DNA from: Arachis hypogaea
Taxonomy: Eukaryota; Streptophyta; Magnoliopsida; Fabales; Fabaceae
Reading direction: 5' to 3'
Assembly (NCBI RefSeq): GCF_003086295.3
Contig: NC_092050.1
Span: 152,588,699-152,652,698, forward strand
DNA: 64,000 bases
Position numbers and translations under genes: made by a program. Position 1 is the first letter of the stretch; every line of letters starts with the position of its first letter. This document shows positions 25,501 to 38,000 of the stretch, in pieces. Below the pieces are notes generated by a model. It worked only from the letters and a program-made list of their open reading frames with translations, was not told the DNA's origin and ran no database searches.

Positions 25501-25800
25501 AATCAATCGTCTCCAAATTGTTGCTTTGTAGAGTGCAAGAAGAAAATAAAAAAGTGAGTATATATTTGAGTGCCGAAGTAATTTTTGATATGGACATAAT
25601 ATTAAAATTGAAATGAGGTAAATAAAGAACATCATGAAGAACAAAGCATGGTGAAAATTGAACAATGTATAAAAAACAGTAATTTGAGAACTATATGATA
25701 AATGAACAATAATAAGAGAAATTTGTGTGTAAAAAATAAACCAAGATAAATTTGATGCAATGTGATCTGTGGCACCAAAATCAATGATTCAAGTATTCAA
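22558..25800 (-). pseudogene. Ty1-copia pol remnant: protease, integrase, RT, RNase H
   Basis: Read on the minus strand from high to low coordinates. The protease core near 25770-25795 reads IIDFGATDHIA, with Phe for Ser in the DSG active site. The integrase (24294-25316) keeps the DDE pattern: HFDIWG, HSDNG and GRVERKH. Part of RT follows at 23768-24187 (EELDVLELNKTW, then YRIKCKSDGSFDRYKAHLVAKGF). The RT end is at 22964-23260 ([16 protein letters not shown]). RNase H is at 22570-22860 (SSTEAEYRAFANTTCELQW, then HIAANPVFH). Stops and frameshifts separate the pieces, so no polyprotein can be made. Confidence 0.85.
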
Positions 25801-26109
25801 GAATAAATCTCTATTTGAAAAATTGTTAACAGTAGAAAAAGTACTGAAAAAACAAAGATAATGAGTAGTTGGACTTGACAAAAGTCCAAGTTGGTTTGAA
25901 TGACGAGTTTCTTTATTGAAAGAAAGTGCCATGAAAGAAGAGTGCTAGGCTGGCGAGAGGTCCAAAAGAGGCTCCTGGTGAAGTTGCTGGTATACCTTTT
26001 CTCCTTGACCTAGGACAGAGTAGGGAGGCAGCTCAGCAATTCGAAGAAGGTCTAAATTGGTTGGTTTATCCATGGATGTCAGCAAAGCTTAAGAGGAGCT
26101 CTTATACCA

Positions 26110-26396
26110 TAATAAAATTGTAAAAGAATAGGAAAAATAAAGAGAAAAGATGAAGAAACTTTTATTGATTGTTGATTGATTGAATTGTGAAGGTAAAACT
26201 AAATATATATAGAACATTGCCTACGAAAGATAAAAGTAAAAGTAAGATAAAATAAGAAGATATCACAAAGATAAGATAACATAAGATAATAAAGACTAAA
26301 ATTGTAATTGAATTTATGTATTTTGTTGGGCTGAATTTGTGAGTCACGAGACTTCTTTATTATTGTCATGAGTTAAGATGGAAGAGTGGTTTAATA
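26110..26396 (-). repeat. Ty1-copia 5' LTR
   Basis: Upstream LTR in element orientation, followed at once by the primer-binding site. It pairs with 21909-22185. Confidence 0.85.
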
Positions 26397-26595
26397 AGTG
26401 GTGGTAACAACGATGATAACGAAAGAGAAAGATGAGGAAAAAAGAGAAAGAAGAGGAGAAAAAGAAGAAGTAGTAATATCAATGGGGGAGGAGAAGAAAC
26501 GCGAAAGAGAAGAAAAAGAAGAAGAAACGCAGGATGTTAAAAACGGTTATAACAACTTAATTACGTATTTTGCTTGATTATAGAACTTTATTCTT

Positions 26596-27235
26596 TTTTT
26601 TAATAAGTCAATAAAAAACTAACTCCCAAAAGATAATGGTTATTTCATATTTATAAACTTATAGAAATTTTATTTTTAATAGATATAAAATTTATAACTT
26701 AATTCTAATATAATATTACCAGAATTTGTTCTATCCAATGATATGAGATTATCCATCCATAAATATTTATTTCAAATAATATTTTTTGGCACGAAAATTA
26801 TATATTTATAGTTCTCATAAATGAGCTGATTTTTGTAATGTTTATAACTTCTTCCCTTCTTAAATTAGTTTTTAAAGTAAAATTAGATTCGCTGCTTAAT
26901 TATAAATTTATAATATTCTCTCCTATGGTTTTTACTCACAATTCTAATAAATTTAGATCATCCATATTAAATCACTAAAAATATATGATGTGAAAGTATA
27001 TATATATAAAATTACGGAATCGACTTTGATATATTAGGGACCGAAATTTTGAAATTACTATTTATATTTGAGTGTGGTACCTATTAAATCTTAAAATCTA
27101 AATAAAATAGTATCTCTAGTTTTATTCTCATTTAATTCTAAATAAAAAATAATAACAATTTATTAAATTTAATATTAATGACAATAAATGAAATCATTGT
27201 TATATAAATCATTTAATGTGAAATAACTTAATTTG

Positions 27236-27297
<62 letters not shown>

Positions 27298-27481
27298 CTC
27301 ATAAATAAATTAAAAAATTAATAATTTCCTAACACATACTACTAAAAAGGTTTTTTATATCTTCGTTGGATTTTTTGTTATGATAAGATGGAAAGAAAAA
27401 AATCCAAGATAAACAAAATTGACTATAAATTCGCAATTACATGTGTAAGGTTACATATTACAAATGTAACTCTTTCTCCAT
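26596..27481. other. AT-rich DNA with a TA microsatellite
   Basis: There is a (TA)n run at about 27244-27295 and no reading frame of coding quality. Confidence 0.6.
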
Positions 27482-28010
27482 GAGTTAATATTCAATTTGT
27501 CTTTTGAAATTTGAAGTTAGATTTTAATTTCACTCTTAAAATTTTAATAGGCTAAAATTAGACTTTGAAATTTATAATTATAACTCACATTAACTCTTGA
27601 ACTAATTTCTGTTAATGGCGTGTTAACTTGGTATATTAATTTGTTACGATTTGGATTTTTCGTCCAGATTTTATAATAAAAATTTATTAGAACTCTAGAA
27701 ACTTGATTGTTGCTTTCAGAACCGCAAAATTTTCAAATTGAACTTGTTATTGTCGTCTTTGTAAGAATATTAGGAAGCCAATCAAACTTTTAGGAAGTCT
27801 AGTAGGTCTCAATCACATAAAATTTAGTCGAAAGGAGTCCAAATCTTAACAAATTAACGTACAAAATCAACACGTCGTCCACAAAAATCAGTTTAAGAAC
27901 TAACGTGAGTTACTATTATAAATTTTGGGAGCCAAATTGAGTCCATCTTAATTTTAAGAGTCAATTTAAGTACAACGTCAAATTTTAAATACCAAATTGA
28001 GTATTAACTC
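27482..28010. mobile_element. Mutator-like MITE with ~150-bp inverted repeats
   Basis: It starts GAGTTAATATTCAATTTG, and its end, reversed, reads GAGTTAATACTCAATTTG. The arms stay alike for about 150 bases. The flanks CTTTCTCCAT (27472-27481) and CTCTCTCCAT (28011-28020) are a 10-bp duplication with one mismatch. Long terminal repeats with a 9-10 bp duplication fit Mutator-derived MITEs. No coding is present. Confidence 0.75.
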
Positions 28011-28020
28011 CTCTCTCCAT

Positions 28021-29566
28021 CTCTTCGGCACTCTCTTCCAAACTTTGCTATCCTCTCCATTCACACTACCATCTGTTGCTGTCGCCACCCTTCGTTCACC
28101 GATTAGGGTTCTTTAAATTTTCGATTAGAATTTCTTCTAATTCTAAAGCGGATCCTCTTTAAATCCGTGATCTCTAAATCAAATTTAGTTAATCTGAAAA
28201 TCGTTCCTTTTTTTTATGTTCTTCAACTTCAAATTTGATAACCTCAAATTTAGAGTTCTCCATGTTTGTTCAACTGTCGCAAAAAATTTAACTAAAATGA
28301 ATAAGTATAGGTCCTTTTTTGAGAGTAACTCACATAAAAAGATGTGAGGAAACAAATCAATTAAAAATTTTGAAATTTTTTGAATTGAACATTTAGTTTT
28401 TTTTTTTTTACCCTTTGAAAAAATGAAGAAAAAATTGAAAAAGAAAGAGAAAGAAAGAGAGAAAGGGAAAGAGAGAGATACGAGCCTAACTTCCTCTTGG
28501 TTCCATGATTTTCATATGCTCTGGATGAAACTGAAGGTATGAAATAAATTTCATAGATGTTCTTTATAAAATGGTATGATAAGAAAATTTTGTTTTAATG
28601 TTTCATTCATTGTTTTTGTCAACATTGTAACTCTATTTTTTATATCGTCATTTGTTAAGCAATTTCGACATTAAAACTTTGAATTAGTTGTTATTGGAGT
28701 TTAGAATTTAAAAAAGGTGGGAATGATTTTCATTATTGATAATAGAATTGGATTGAAGGTTTTAAAGTTGATGATGATAGTTTTGTAAAAAAGATTGATG
28801 ATGATAGGAATAATTTAAAAATTTTAAGTAATTTTTTAATAGAATTAACAAAAATTTTATGATCGAATATTTTTATCAAATAAAATTCATCTTCATGAGC
28901 ATATTTTTAATTTAAATTTTTTGTGATTAATTTTATCAGTATTTAAATTTTTGATGGTTAAAAATAATTATTTACTAAAAAATTTTCTCATTAATTTAAT
29001 AGAGAACTATTACCAGAAAAAAATAATGAAACTAAGAAAACGGAAAATTTTGTAGCATAGGGGATTTGAAGAAAACGGTGACTGTGGTCAAGCCATAGGT
29101 CTGGGAACGTATAGTTGCAATCTCCGGCACCAATCTTTTAATACAGGTCTTTCTCTAAGAGTTTTCGACCTTCGAGCATACTCCTCCATCTTTAAAAAAG
29201 TGAGTTTTCTAGTCCTGCATTTAATATAGGATAATACTATATATCTAATTTTTTTTATTAATTAAATTTAATTAAATTAATCTAATAGAACAAAAATAAA
29301 TTATGATTAGTATTATTCTAAATCTTATTATTTAACTTGATTGAATTTGATTCATAAAAAAATTTGAGTATATAGTATTACTTTTTAATATATTGTTGTA
29401 GCAATATTTTTTTTTTTTAAGAATTTTGACTAGTAGCTAGTGTGGTTGAGTTGATATTTTTCCGCACTATTTTATAAGTAATTGACCCTGAGGTAAGTTA
29501 GATAACATTTAGAAGAAAGACAAAAATTAAGAGATAAAAATTAAATTAAATTTTTGTATTGTATTT
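28021..29566. other. Intergenic DNA with gene-like but unrecognised patches
   Basis: 28021-28200 is CT-rich with an ATTAGGGTTC motif and resembles a leader sequence. 29060-29215 has more balanced composition and could be a fragment of an exon. I do not recognise a protein in either, and no frame is long enough. The rest is AT-rich. Confidence 0.4.
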
Positions 29567-29576
29567 AGTATAATAT

Positions 29577-32500
29577 TTTTTTTTTGGTGACTGAAATAAA
29601 TTAAACAAAGAAAAACAAAAGAAACAAAACAAGGAACTGCTTAAATAGAGGGACAGTCTCGTTTAAGACTACTTTTAAACTCCTCCCAAGGTGAAAGAAG
29701 CTCCACATGCGAAAGTTGTAACTTCATCGCCATCTTTGCCATAGTATCTGCCACCGTGTTTGCATCTCTCATAATCAAACGAAAGTCAACACGCCAATTC
29801 CAATGCATGATATCTCTTATTTTGAGCACCAGTGGATCAATAAACCCAAAACCATCTTGAGTAACAAGATTAAATGCTTCCACACAATCCGTCTCACAAA
29901 TAACATCTCGTTGACCCACATCCCAAGCTAAGAGATATCCTCTCCAAATAGCAAACAATTCTCCTTGAAGAATACTATTACTCTCAATCATTCCCAAACA
30001 CCCCCTTTGTCAGCTCCCATTACAATCTCTAATAACACAAGCAAAACCAACACTATCACCCGAACCAAAATAACTAGCATCACAATTAATCTTAAAAGTA
30101 CCAATGGATGGGGGATTCCAAAAACCATTTAGAGTAGAGGGAAGGGACATACGTTGTAATTCAAAAATATTTCTAAGCTCCTTTTCTGAAGTTAATGCCA
30201 GACAAATGACTTTTTTCGGAGGCCAAGTTTCATGGGGATTAAAGATGTCGTTATTCCTTGCTCGCCATATCCACCAAAGTCCCGAAAAGAACTTGAACGG
30301 GTGCTCTCTGCTATGATACAAGAACCAGTTCTTCAAATCCAAAGGATGACAAGGAATATCCAACCTTTGCCAGACAAGCCGAGCTTTTGGACAATCCCGA
30401 ATACAATGTATAACCGATTCCTGGCTAGAAAGACATCTTGGACACCTATCCGATGACGACATCCCTCTTCTAAAGCGAAAACTTGCAGTAGGAAGAGCCT
30501 CCTTAAGACACAACCAAGCTAAAAACTTATGCTTTTCCGGAACAAGCTGACGCCAAAGCCAAAGCCAATTCTCCCTCTCCTCCCAACCAAACAGCTGCTT
30601 ACACAACCACAAGTAACCATTGCGTGAGTCATAGACTTTGGCAGCAGACCCACTCCAATACCAACCAACTTCCGGACCTGCTTGTTCATCTGGATTGTAA
30701 GAGAGAATATTATCTTTCAGATTTTGAGATAAAGGAGAATAAAGAGTATCCAAATGCCACCTACCAACCAACCAAATATCCTGTATCCGGAGATTCGAAT
30801 CAGAAATGTGGACATAATCCATCTCATTAGATAACCGTCCTTCTCTCCTCCAGCTAGAAAACCAAAAATTTTGGTTCAAGTCTCCAATACACCAAGCAAA
30901 CCCATCCTTCAACACTTTCCAAGCCTTGCAAAGACACCTCCAAATGGGAGAGTCCTTGTTCTTAGGATAACTAAAACAGTCATATAGAGATGATCGGTAT
31001 TTGGCATCCAATAATTGGACCCATAGCTTGTTTGGCTGCTGGAAAAAAGTCCAAACTAGCTTCCCAAGAAGAGCAATATTTACACAATAAGGATCTCTAA
31101 TCCCCAAACCTCCATATTTTTTTGGAGTAACCAGTACCTTCCAACTAACAAGATTCAATCCTCTTCCATCAACTTGTCCTTTCCAAAGAAAATTCCTCAT
31201 CATAGACTCCAATTTACTAATGATTCCTTTGGAAAAAATAGAGACCTGCATCTGGTACGTGGGAATAGCAGCGGCAACAGAATTAACCAAGCAGAGTCTA
31301 CCAACCCAATTGAGTAAACTCCCTTTCCAGCTTGCTAGCCTACTCCGAATCTTATCCAGGACACCATTGAAAGCTGAACGAGTCACCCTAGAATGGCTAA
31401 GGGTAACTCCAAGATACTTGCCCAAATCCTGGACAAATCTGATAGAGGATACCCCAGTGAAAACCTCTTTCCTTGTTGCAGAGACATTCTTGGAGCAAAG
31501 CGCTTTAGACTTCTCCACATTAATCTTCATCCCAGATGCTTTGCAAAAAGTCTCTAAAACCAACATCACATTTTGCACTTGTCTCTTTGTAGCTTTACAG
31601 AATAGAAGCAAGTCATCCGCAAACATTAAATGGGATATTCTTGGTCCCTCTCTAGAAATAGCAACCGGCTCCCACAAGCCCAAATCAACCTGATGACTAA
31701 TAAAGCATGCTAGTCGCTCCATACACAACACAAAAAGATAGGGTGACATAGGGTCTCCTTGTCTAAGACCTCGGTTAGGAGTAAAGCCATTCAGACGACT
31801 CCCATTCCAAAGAATAGATAAGGAAGAAGCAGTGACACAATTCACAATCAAATTAAGTGTAGGAATAGGAAAACCAAATCTCTTAAGGGTATGAGCTAAA
31901 AACCTCCAGTCAACTCTGTCATAAGCTTTCTCCAGATCAATCTTAAAGGCCAGTGTGCCTTTCTTTGATTTAGTCTTCTTCATAAAGTGGAGGACTTCTT
32001 GAGCAATAATGATGTTGTCAGGAGTTCCTCGTCCCGGAATAAATCCTCCTTGAAGCGGGCCAACAATCTCCGCAAGATGAGGATGAAGTCTATTAACAAG
32101 GACCTTCGTGATGATCTTGTAAACTACATTGCAGAGACTAATCGGCCTGAAATCTTTCATAGATACCGGTGATTCAACCTTTGGAATGAGAACCAGTAAA
32201 GTCTCCAACATTCTCGGATCAAGAGTAACACCGGAGAATGCCTGCTTAACCATCTTCCAAACATCAAGACCAATGATCTCCCAATATTCTTTGAAGAAGA
32301 AAGCTTGAAACCCATCCGGACCTGGAGCTTTAAAAGAGTTCATGTGAAAAACAGCTGTTTTGACTTCTTCCATAGTAACTGGTGCCGTAAGATTATTGCA
32401 AGCTTCCTCATTCAGAGAAGGAAGAGGCACATCACCAAGGCAACCCAAATCAACATCATCCAAATGACAGAATAAGCTTTTATAGAAAGACTCTGCTTCT

Positions 32501-33023
32501 TGACTCAGAACCTCTGGATCAGTTTTCCACACTCCATCCTTGAGAAAAAGGCCATGAATCTTATTATGCTTCCTTCGCGCAAGAGTTTGAATATGAAAGA
32601 ATCTTGTATTCCTATCCCCGAACCTTACCCACTGCTCTCTGGACTTTTGGAACCATAGGAGCTCTTCTTGCACTAGAGTATTATTATAATCATCAAGCAA
32701 CTGTTGCTCTTTCTGACGCAAATAAATACTATCCACCACTTCCAAACGCTTTTGTAAATAATTAATCTGCTGCTCTAATTCACATTTCTTAACAAAAATG
32801 TTACCAAATACCTTCGAGTTAAACTCTAGTGAATTCTTCTGTACTTCTGAAAGCTTGCCATGAATTCCTCTATTACCAGACCACCATGACTGGTTCACAA
32901 TATCTTTATACCCAGGATGAGTAGCCCAAGCAGCAACAAATTGGAAAGGTCGATTCCCTTTAGGCTGAGGACGACCTTTACAACGCACCAGAATAGGGCA
33001 ATGATCAGACTGAAGCCTATTTC
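29577..33023 (-). mobile_element. 5'-truncated L1-type LINE, minus strand
   Basis: The element is flanked by the 10-bp duplication AGTATAATAT (29567-29576 and 33024-33033). On the minus strand it ends in a 9-base poly-A tail (29577-29585). Its upstream edge at 33023 falls in the endonuclease, just before the SDHCPI motif, so ORF1 and nearly all of the endonuclease are missing. 5' truncation with a poly-A tail and target duplication is the mark of target-primed reverse transcription. Confidence 0.9.
29641..33021 (-). pseudogene. LINE ORF2 remnant: RT, zinc-binding domain, RNase H
   Basis: One reading frame runs from the truncation point to 29641 and is broken by a single in-frame TGA at 30010-30012. 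The 992-residue part before it begins after the endonuclease SDHCPI motif. It holds the reverse transcriptase (GPDGFQAFFFKEYW, KIDLEKAYDRVDW, RGLRQGDPMSPYLF and the catalytic FADD), then a zf-RVT domain (CPRCLSSQESVIHCIRDCP) and the start of RNase H (INCDAS). After the stop, 118 residues from the next ATG carry the rest of RNase H (GELFAIWRG, ETDCVEA, RDANTVAD), so the D-E-D-D set is present. The well-kept frame suggests a fairly recent copy. It lacks endonuclease and so cannot move by itself. Confidence 0.88.
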
Positions 33024-33033
33024 AGTATAATAT

Positions 33034-34960
33034 ACAAGATTGAGTTATGTTTTAGTATTTTATTTAATTTAACATAAAAATAAAAATTTAAATAAATAAA
33101 ATTATTAAAATATTCTTACTAATAAAAAAAATAAAACAAAATCATACTCAATCACTCCTTTTTTTCTTTTCCTTCGTGTTCTTTCTCTTCTCCCTCTCTT
33201 TCACTCATCTAAATCTTTCTCCTGAACTTCAAGAAGATGTGATTTTACTCTAGTAAGTTCTGTTGTTATTGTCACCTTCACTTTGTACTAACCTTCACGT
33301 GAGTTCTGTCGTCATCGTTACGCTCGTCTTCCAATTACAGTCGTCGTTGAATGTTTCACCTACATAACAAAAATAAATCAAATAAACTCTCAACAATTAA
33401 TTTAAAGTAAAAGTAAATTAGTCGATTATTAATTAAATAAGAACAAACTTTAACGGTGAGAGAAATGGATTACAATATCATCGTTACTTCGTTAAGTGGT
33501 GGTGACATTAAGATGCCATATTGTGATTTTGTGAGACGCATGACTTATGGGAGGTTGAGGAACATAAAAAAAGGCATGACTGGGATACGGCGTGACTGAG
33601 AGACGAGGACAACGAGAATTGCCGTGAGTAGGATGAAGACGTGATTGAGACGAGAGGAGGATGCGGCATGACGGTAACGAGAAGAAGATAATGACGCACC
33701 TAAGAAGCGGATGGCAGCTTGACTGAGAAGAGAAAGAAACAACGATGTTACTGTGCTGCCACCGGAGAAAGAAAGCTCGCCGACTGTCTTGCCAGTCCAG
33801 CTTTGTTTTGTCTTGTGGGTTTGGAAAAAAGAAAGGGGATAGAGTTGGACATTAAAAAGTTAAATGAGGATATTTTAGAAATAAAATGTTATTAAAGTTT
33901 CAGTCATTGTCTTCAAAAATTTCAGTCTTTACTTTCTGGAGATACTAAAGAAATTGAAATTTTGTGTCCTAAGATTGAAATTTTAGTTTCAATTACTATC
34001 AAATACAATACTAAATTTCAACTCCTAGTCTCAGTCCTAATACTCCAAAATAAACGTTACCTTAGAGTGTTCAAACTTCTTCCTTTCTGTTTTGTTAGTA
34101 TCGGTCTTCACTTTTCTCTTTTTCAAAACTCATCAATCTCTGTTCACATCTTCATGAACTGTGATTCGAAGTTGAGCATTACTCTATATAATTCATTTTA
34201 GCAATTAATTATTAATGTTTTAGAATTAAATAAATTTCTTTATGATGTTCATCGTTAGTTAGTCGATTTTATTTATGTAGTAAAATAAAATATTATTAAT
34301 TCTTCATATACTAATTATTCATATTAAATTTAATGTTGAAGCACATTAAATATGCTTAAAATATTTTTAAAATTAAAATAATTCAAAATTCGTCTTGTGC
34401 ATGTAGTGATACATTAACTAATGATAGACTTTTAAATAAAGTTCAGTAATGGATTGAAAAATATAATAAAAACCAAAAAATAAATTATTTATAATTTTTT
34501 AAAAAATTTATCTATTTTGTACTTTAAAAATATAAATTAAGATTATAAATTTAAATTTTTTATTAAAATATTTAAATTTTTTCACTAAGAATTTATGTGT
34601 TAAAATCACATGTTAACTAAACTTTTTTAAAAACTGAAATAAGATATTTATGTCATTAAGAACCAAATTAAGACAAAATAATACTTTACCCTGACATATG
34701 AATTTAACCGCCGAAGATCTAAATCCACAAGCACGATGGAAAAACAAAAACCTTGAACCGCACGGGCTCGATCTTTCTTTTCTTGTTTTCACTTTCCATT
34801 TCCACCATAACTCACACAAGCCTTAAATTGAACAAGAATTCGTGAAATTCGATCCCCTTTTCTTCTTCTTTCACAGAATTATGCTCTTCCTAGGTAGCTT
34901 TCGATCGGTCTATTCTGTCCCCAATAACATCGGGCACCTGGGTCCTTTATTTTTAATGTT
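33034..34960. other. Intergenic DNA upstream of the MKK3 gene
   Basis: The part from about 33850 to 34065 repeats TTTCAGTC and ends AAAATAAACGTTACC. This resembles the terminus of the 56706-57098 MITE family, and the LINE may have landed inside such an element. 33140-33760 is CT- and GA-rich without a recognised gene. The last 300 bases are the probable promoter and leader of the MKK3 gene; I see no convincing TATA box. Confidence 0.45.
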
Positions 34961-35005
34961 TTTTTGAAACCCATTCGTTTTTTTTTTTTTTTTTGCTGTA
35001 AACTC

Positions 35006-38000
35006 ATGTCAATGACTGGGTTGGAGGAATTGAAGAAAAAGCTTGTACCTTTGTTTGATGCTGAGAAGGGCTTCTCAACAAGCTCAACCTTGGACCCTTG
35101 TGATTCTTACACTGTAAGCCCCTCTTTCTCTCTATCTTCCAATTATGTATTTGTGTCATTATGTATTTGTATGTGTTTGTGTTTTGGACCTTTTAAATTA
35201 AGCATTGAAGTCCTGAGTTTGAATTTCGCTTTGTGTACGTAACAACTTGTTGGCTAGTGACAGACGTTTAAATCAAACTCAGATCTGTGACGGATTAGTC
35301 CTTAGTATGCCAAGTTGATATATACCATGGAAAACCCAAAAAAAGATAAAATTAGGCATTGAAGACTCAAGAGTGTGGCACTATTGAGATTGTTCAAAAT
35401 GTTTTTGCACATGTTTGGACTAGCTTTATGTGTGTTCAAAACAGCTCATAATTTGAGGTGTTCTTAATTATGCTTTTTTGGATTGGTTTCCACATATGCT
35501 CTATTATGACTTTGGTTTTCTGGTTCTCAATTGATTCGGTTGTGAAGTTATCCGATGGTGGGACCGTGAACTTGTTGAGCAGATCATATGGGGTGTACAA
35601 TATCAATGAGCTTGGGTTGCAAAAGTGCACATCTCGATCTGTTCACGAGACTGCTGATCAGAGTGAGAAAACATATAGGTGTGCCTCCCACGAGATGCGA
35701 ATATTCGGAGCAATTGGTAGTGGTGCCAGCAGTATTGTCCAGAGAGCTATTCATATACCAACACATAGGATTCTAGCTTTGAAGAAGATTAATATCTTTG
35801 AGAAGGTATTTCCTTTTTCTTAAACTTCATGGTGTTTTGCTATAGTTTGCCATTTACAATTTTACTGAGTCTGATTTCCGCTGCTAAACTTGGCTTCTTT
35901 GTGTTTCTGTTAAATTTATTTATGATTAATATAAACTATATATGTGATCTACCTATCAATATGTGGCATTCAGTTGATGCTAGGTAGTATAAGTTCGATT
36001 TGAACAGTTTTTGAAGTTTTGGAGTTGCTAGACACTTTATTATGTGACTCTTGCTATTGTTTGCTTCTTCATGGATAGAAAGAGCAATGTAGCAACTAGG
36101 CGATAATGAATGATATACCACCCTCCCCTCGCATTCCCAAACAAATTAAACAGTATATAATGATAATAACTCGTTCACTAACAGCTGTACTTTTTTTGTG
36201 CTAATTAGGAGAAAAGACAGCAGCTCCTAACAGAGATAAGGGCACTATGCGAAGCGCCTTGTTATCAGGGTCTTGTAGAGTTTCATGGGGCATTTTACAC
36301 TCCGGACTCTGGACAAATAAGCATAGCTCTGGAGTATATGGATGGAGGATCGCTTGCAGATATCTTGCGAAAGCATAGAAGGATACCTGAACCTATTCTT
36401 TCATCCATGTTTCAGAAGCTCCTACATGTAAGTAGAACATTATTTTATATACACTTTTTGTTATATAAAATACTGAGACGTGTACTCTGTGTTTTATCTT
36501 TTGTAAGGGTCTAAGATATCTTCATGGAGTCAGATATTTAGTTCACAGAGACATAAAGCCTGCCAATTTACTCATAAACCTCAAGGGGGAGCCGAAAATT
36601 ACTGACTTTGGTATCAGTGCTGGCTTAGAGAATTCAGTGGCAATGGTTAGTACAGATAATATTACAGCATCAGTTTACCACTATTATCAAGCTGTGGAGT
36701 TCATATTCATTCTTCAATGATTGTAACTATGCAGTGTGCTACATTTGTTGGAACTGTTACGTACATGTCTCCTGAGAGAATCCGAAATGAAAGCTATTCT
36801 TATCCAGCCGATATTTGGAGCCTTGGTCTTGCTCTCCTCGAGTGTGGAACAGGAGAATTCCCATATACAGCTAATGAGGGTCCTGTAAATCTTATGCTGC
36901 AGGTGTGTGCCATTTCTTATCAATGTTTCCTTTCATTTGATTAGATGTCCATGTCTGAAGAAGGATATATTTGCTGACTAATTTTGGTTTTTCGCAAAAG
37001 TTTCATGTTGGAAAACATCATCATCTGATAGTATTTGATAGCATAAATCACACAGAAGAAGCAATGTATATCTACTTTGTTGGTTCAACCTTGTTTGATA
37101 CAGAAAACTTCTTCCTGTTACAATAAACTCACGTAGACACGCGCACGCGCAAACAATAAGTCTCCTTAAAATTCACCTAAGAACATTAGGAAAAACAGTA
37201 GGTTGGCTAAAAATTTGAAAATTCGACCTTTACAATGTTGCCATGTGAAACTTTAACTATGTAATCCGAGATCCTTGAGAGAAAATGATATAATAATGGA
37301 GCCAGTATCTTATACTCATTGGATAAGTGATGTCAATTCTGGTAATGTGATTGTGCACATGTGATTTTGTCTTATAATAATTATGCTTGTTTGTGGCAGA
37401 TTTTGGATGATCCATCACCATCCCCGTCAAAACAAGTGTTTTCGCCCGAGTTCTGCTCTTTTGTTGATGCTTGCTTACAGAAGGATCCAGAAAGTAGGCC
37501 AACTGCAGAACAGGTGAGAAAAATTATATGATCTAGCATTGGTGGAAGTTTGTCGCCGTTGGATGTTAGCATTTATTCATTTATCTCCTTTGATTTAATT
37601 TCTGTGATCATTTGTTTCTCATCTGGTAAATAGTATAGTCTTTTCACTTTTTCATTGTCCTACTGCAGCTTCTTTTGCACCCTTTTATTACAAAGTATGA
37701 GAATGCGGAGATAGATTTAGCGGCATTTGTTCGAAGTGTTTTTGATCCTACACAAAGATTAAAGGATTTGGCAGATGTAAGTAGCCGGTCGTCATTATTT
37801 CTCTCCGTCAAACATTCGTTTGAGTTCATTTCATGAGATATTATACGATAGTCCGATCCACCTAGCTGATTCCACCTATTACAACAATACTTGGTGGTTA
37901 TTCTTGTTGTATTCATTTGATTTCGTGAAGATAAAAAAAAAATGCATTTTGCTTAAGTGTCTGTTGATGCTTATTTTTGGTGAATGTTATACTCACTCTA

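Larger units (their letters stand above)
21909..26396 (-). mobile_element. Ty1-copia retrotransposon lacking gag, minus strand
   Basis: Two LTRs (21909-22185 and 26110-26396) enclose a minus-strand internal region. Next to the upstream LTR is a primer-binding site TGGTATAAGAGC (26098-26109 reversed), one base off the usual tRNA-Met type TGGTATCAGAGC. Next to the downstream LTR is a purine tract AGCTTGTGGGGGCG (22186-22199 reversed). The LTRs begin TATTAAACC instead of the usual TG. The insertion is in a GTGGTGG stretch; GTGGT is the best candidate duplication. At 4.5 kb it is short for the class because gag is almost gone: from the ATG at about 26073 only some 100 bases precede a stop. Confidence 0.88.
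20911..26595. repeat. Older dispersed repeat split by the Ty1-copia insertion
   Basis: Sequence outside the copia element (20911-21908 and 26397-26595) matches 61283-62965 block by block. The matching blocks are a start with TTTAGC(G/A)ACTAAATTTAA, a T-rich then AAG-rich region, tandem subunits with ATTAAGTAATTTTGGTGCAT, a GATGATGACAA block, a GA-rich block, and an end near GGTTATAACAA(C/T)TTAATTA. It is non-coding and its class is unknown. Three subunits are present here (near 21564, 21616 and 21706). Confidence 0.6.

Noticed and set aside
29060..29215. Possible exon with balanced composition
   Set aside because: No recognisable protein, no long frame and no convincing splice sites; kept only as a remark.
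31220..31693. 157-residue plus-strand open frame
   Set aside because: Antisense shadow of the LINE reverse transcriptase frame.
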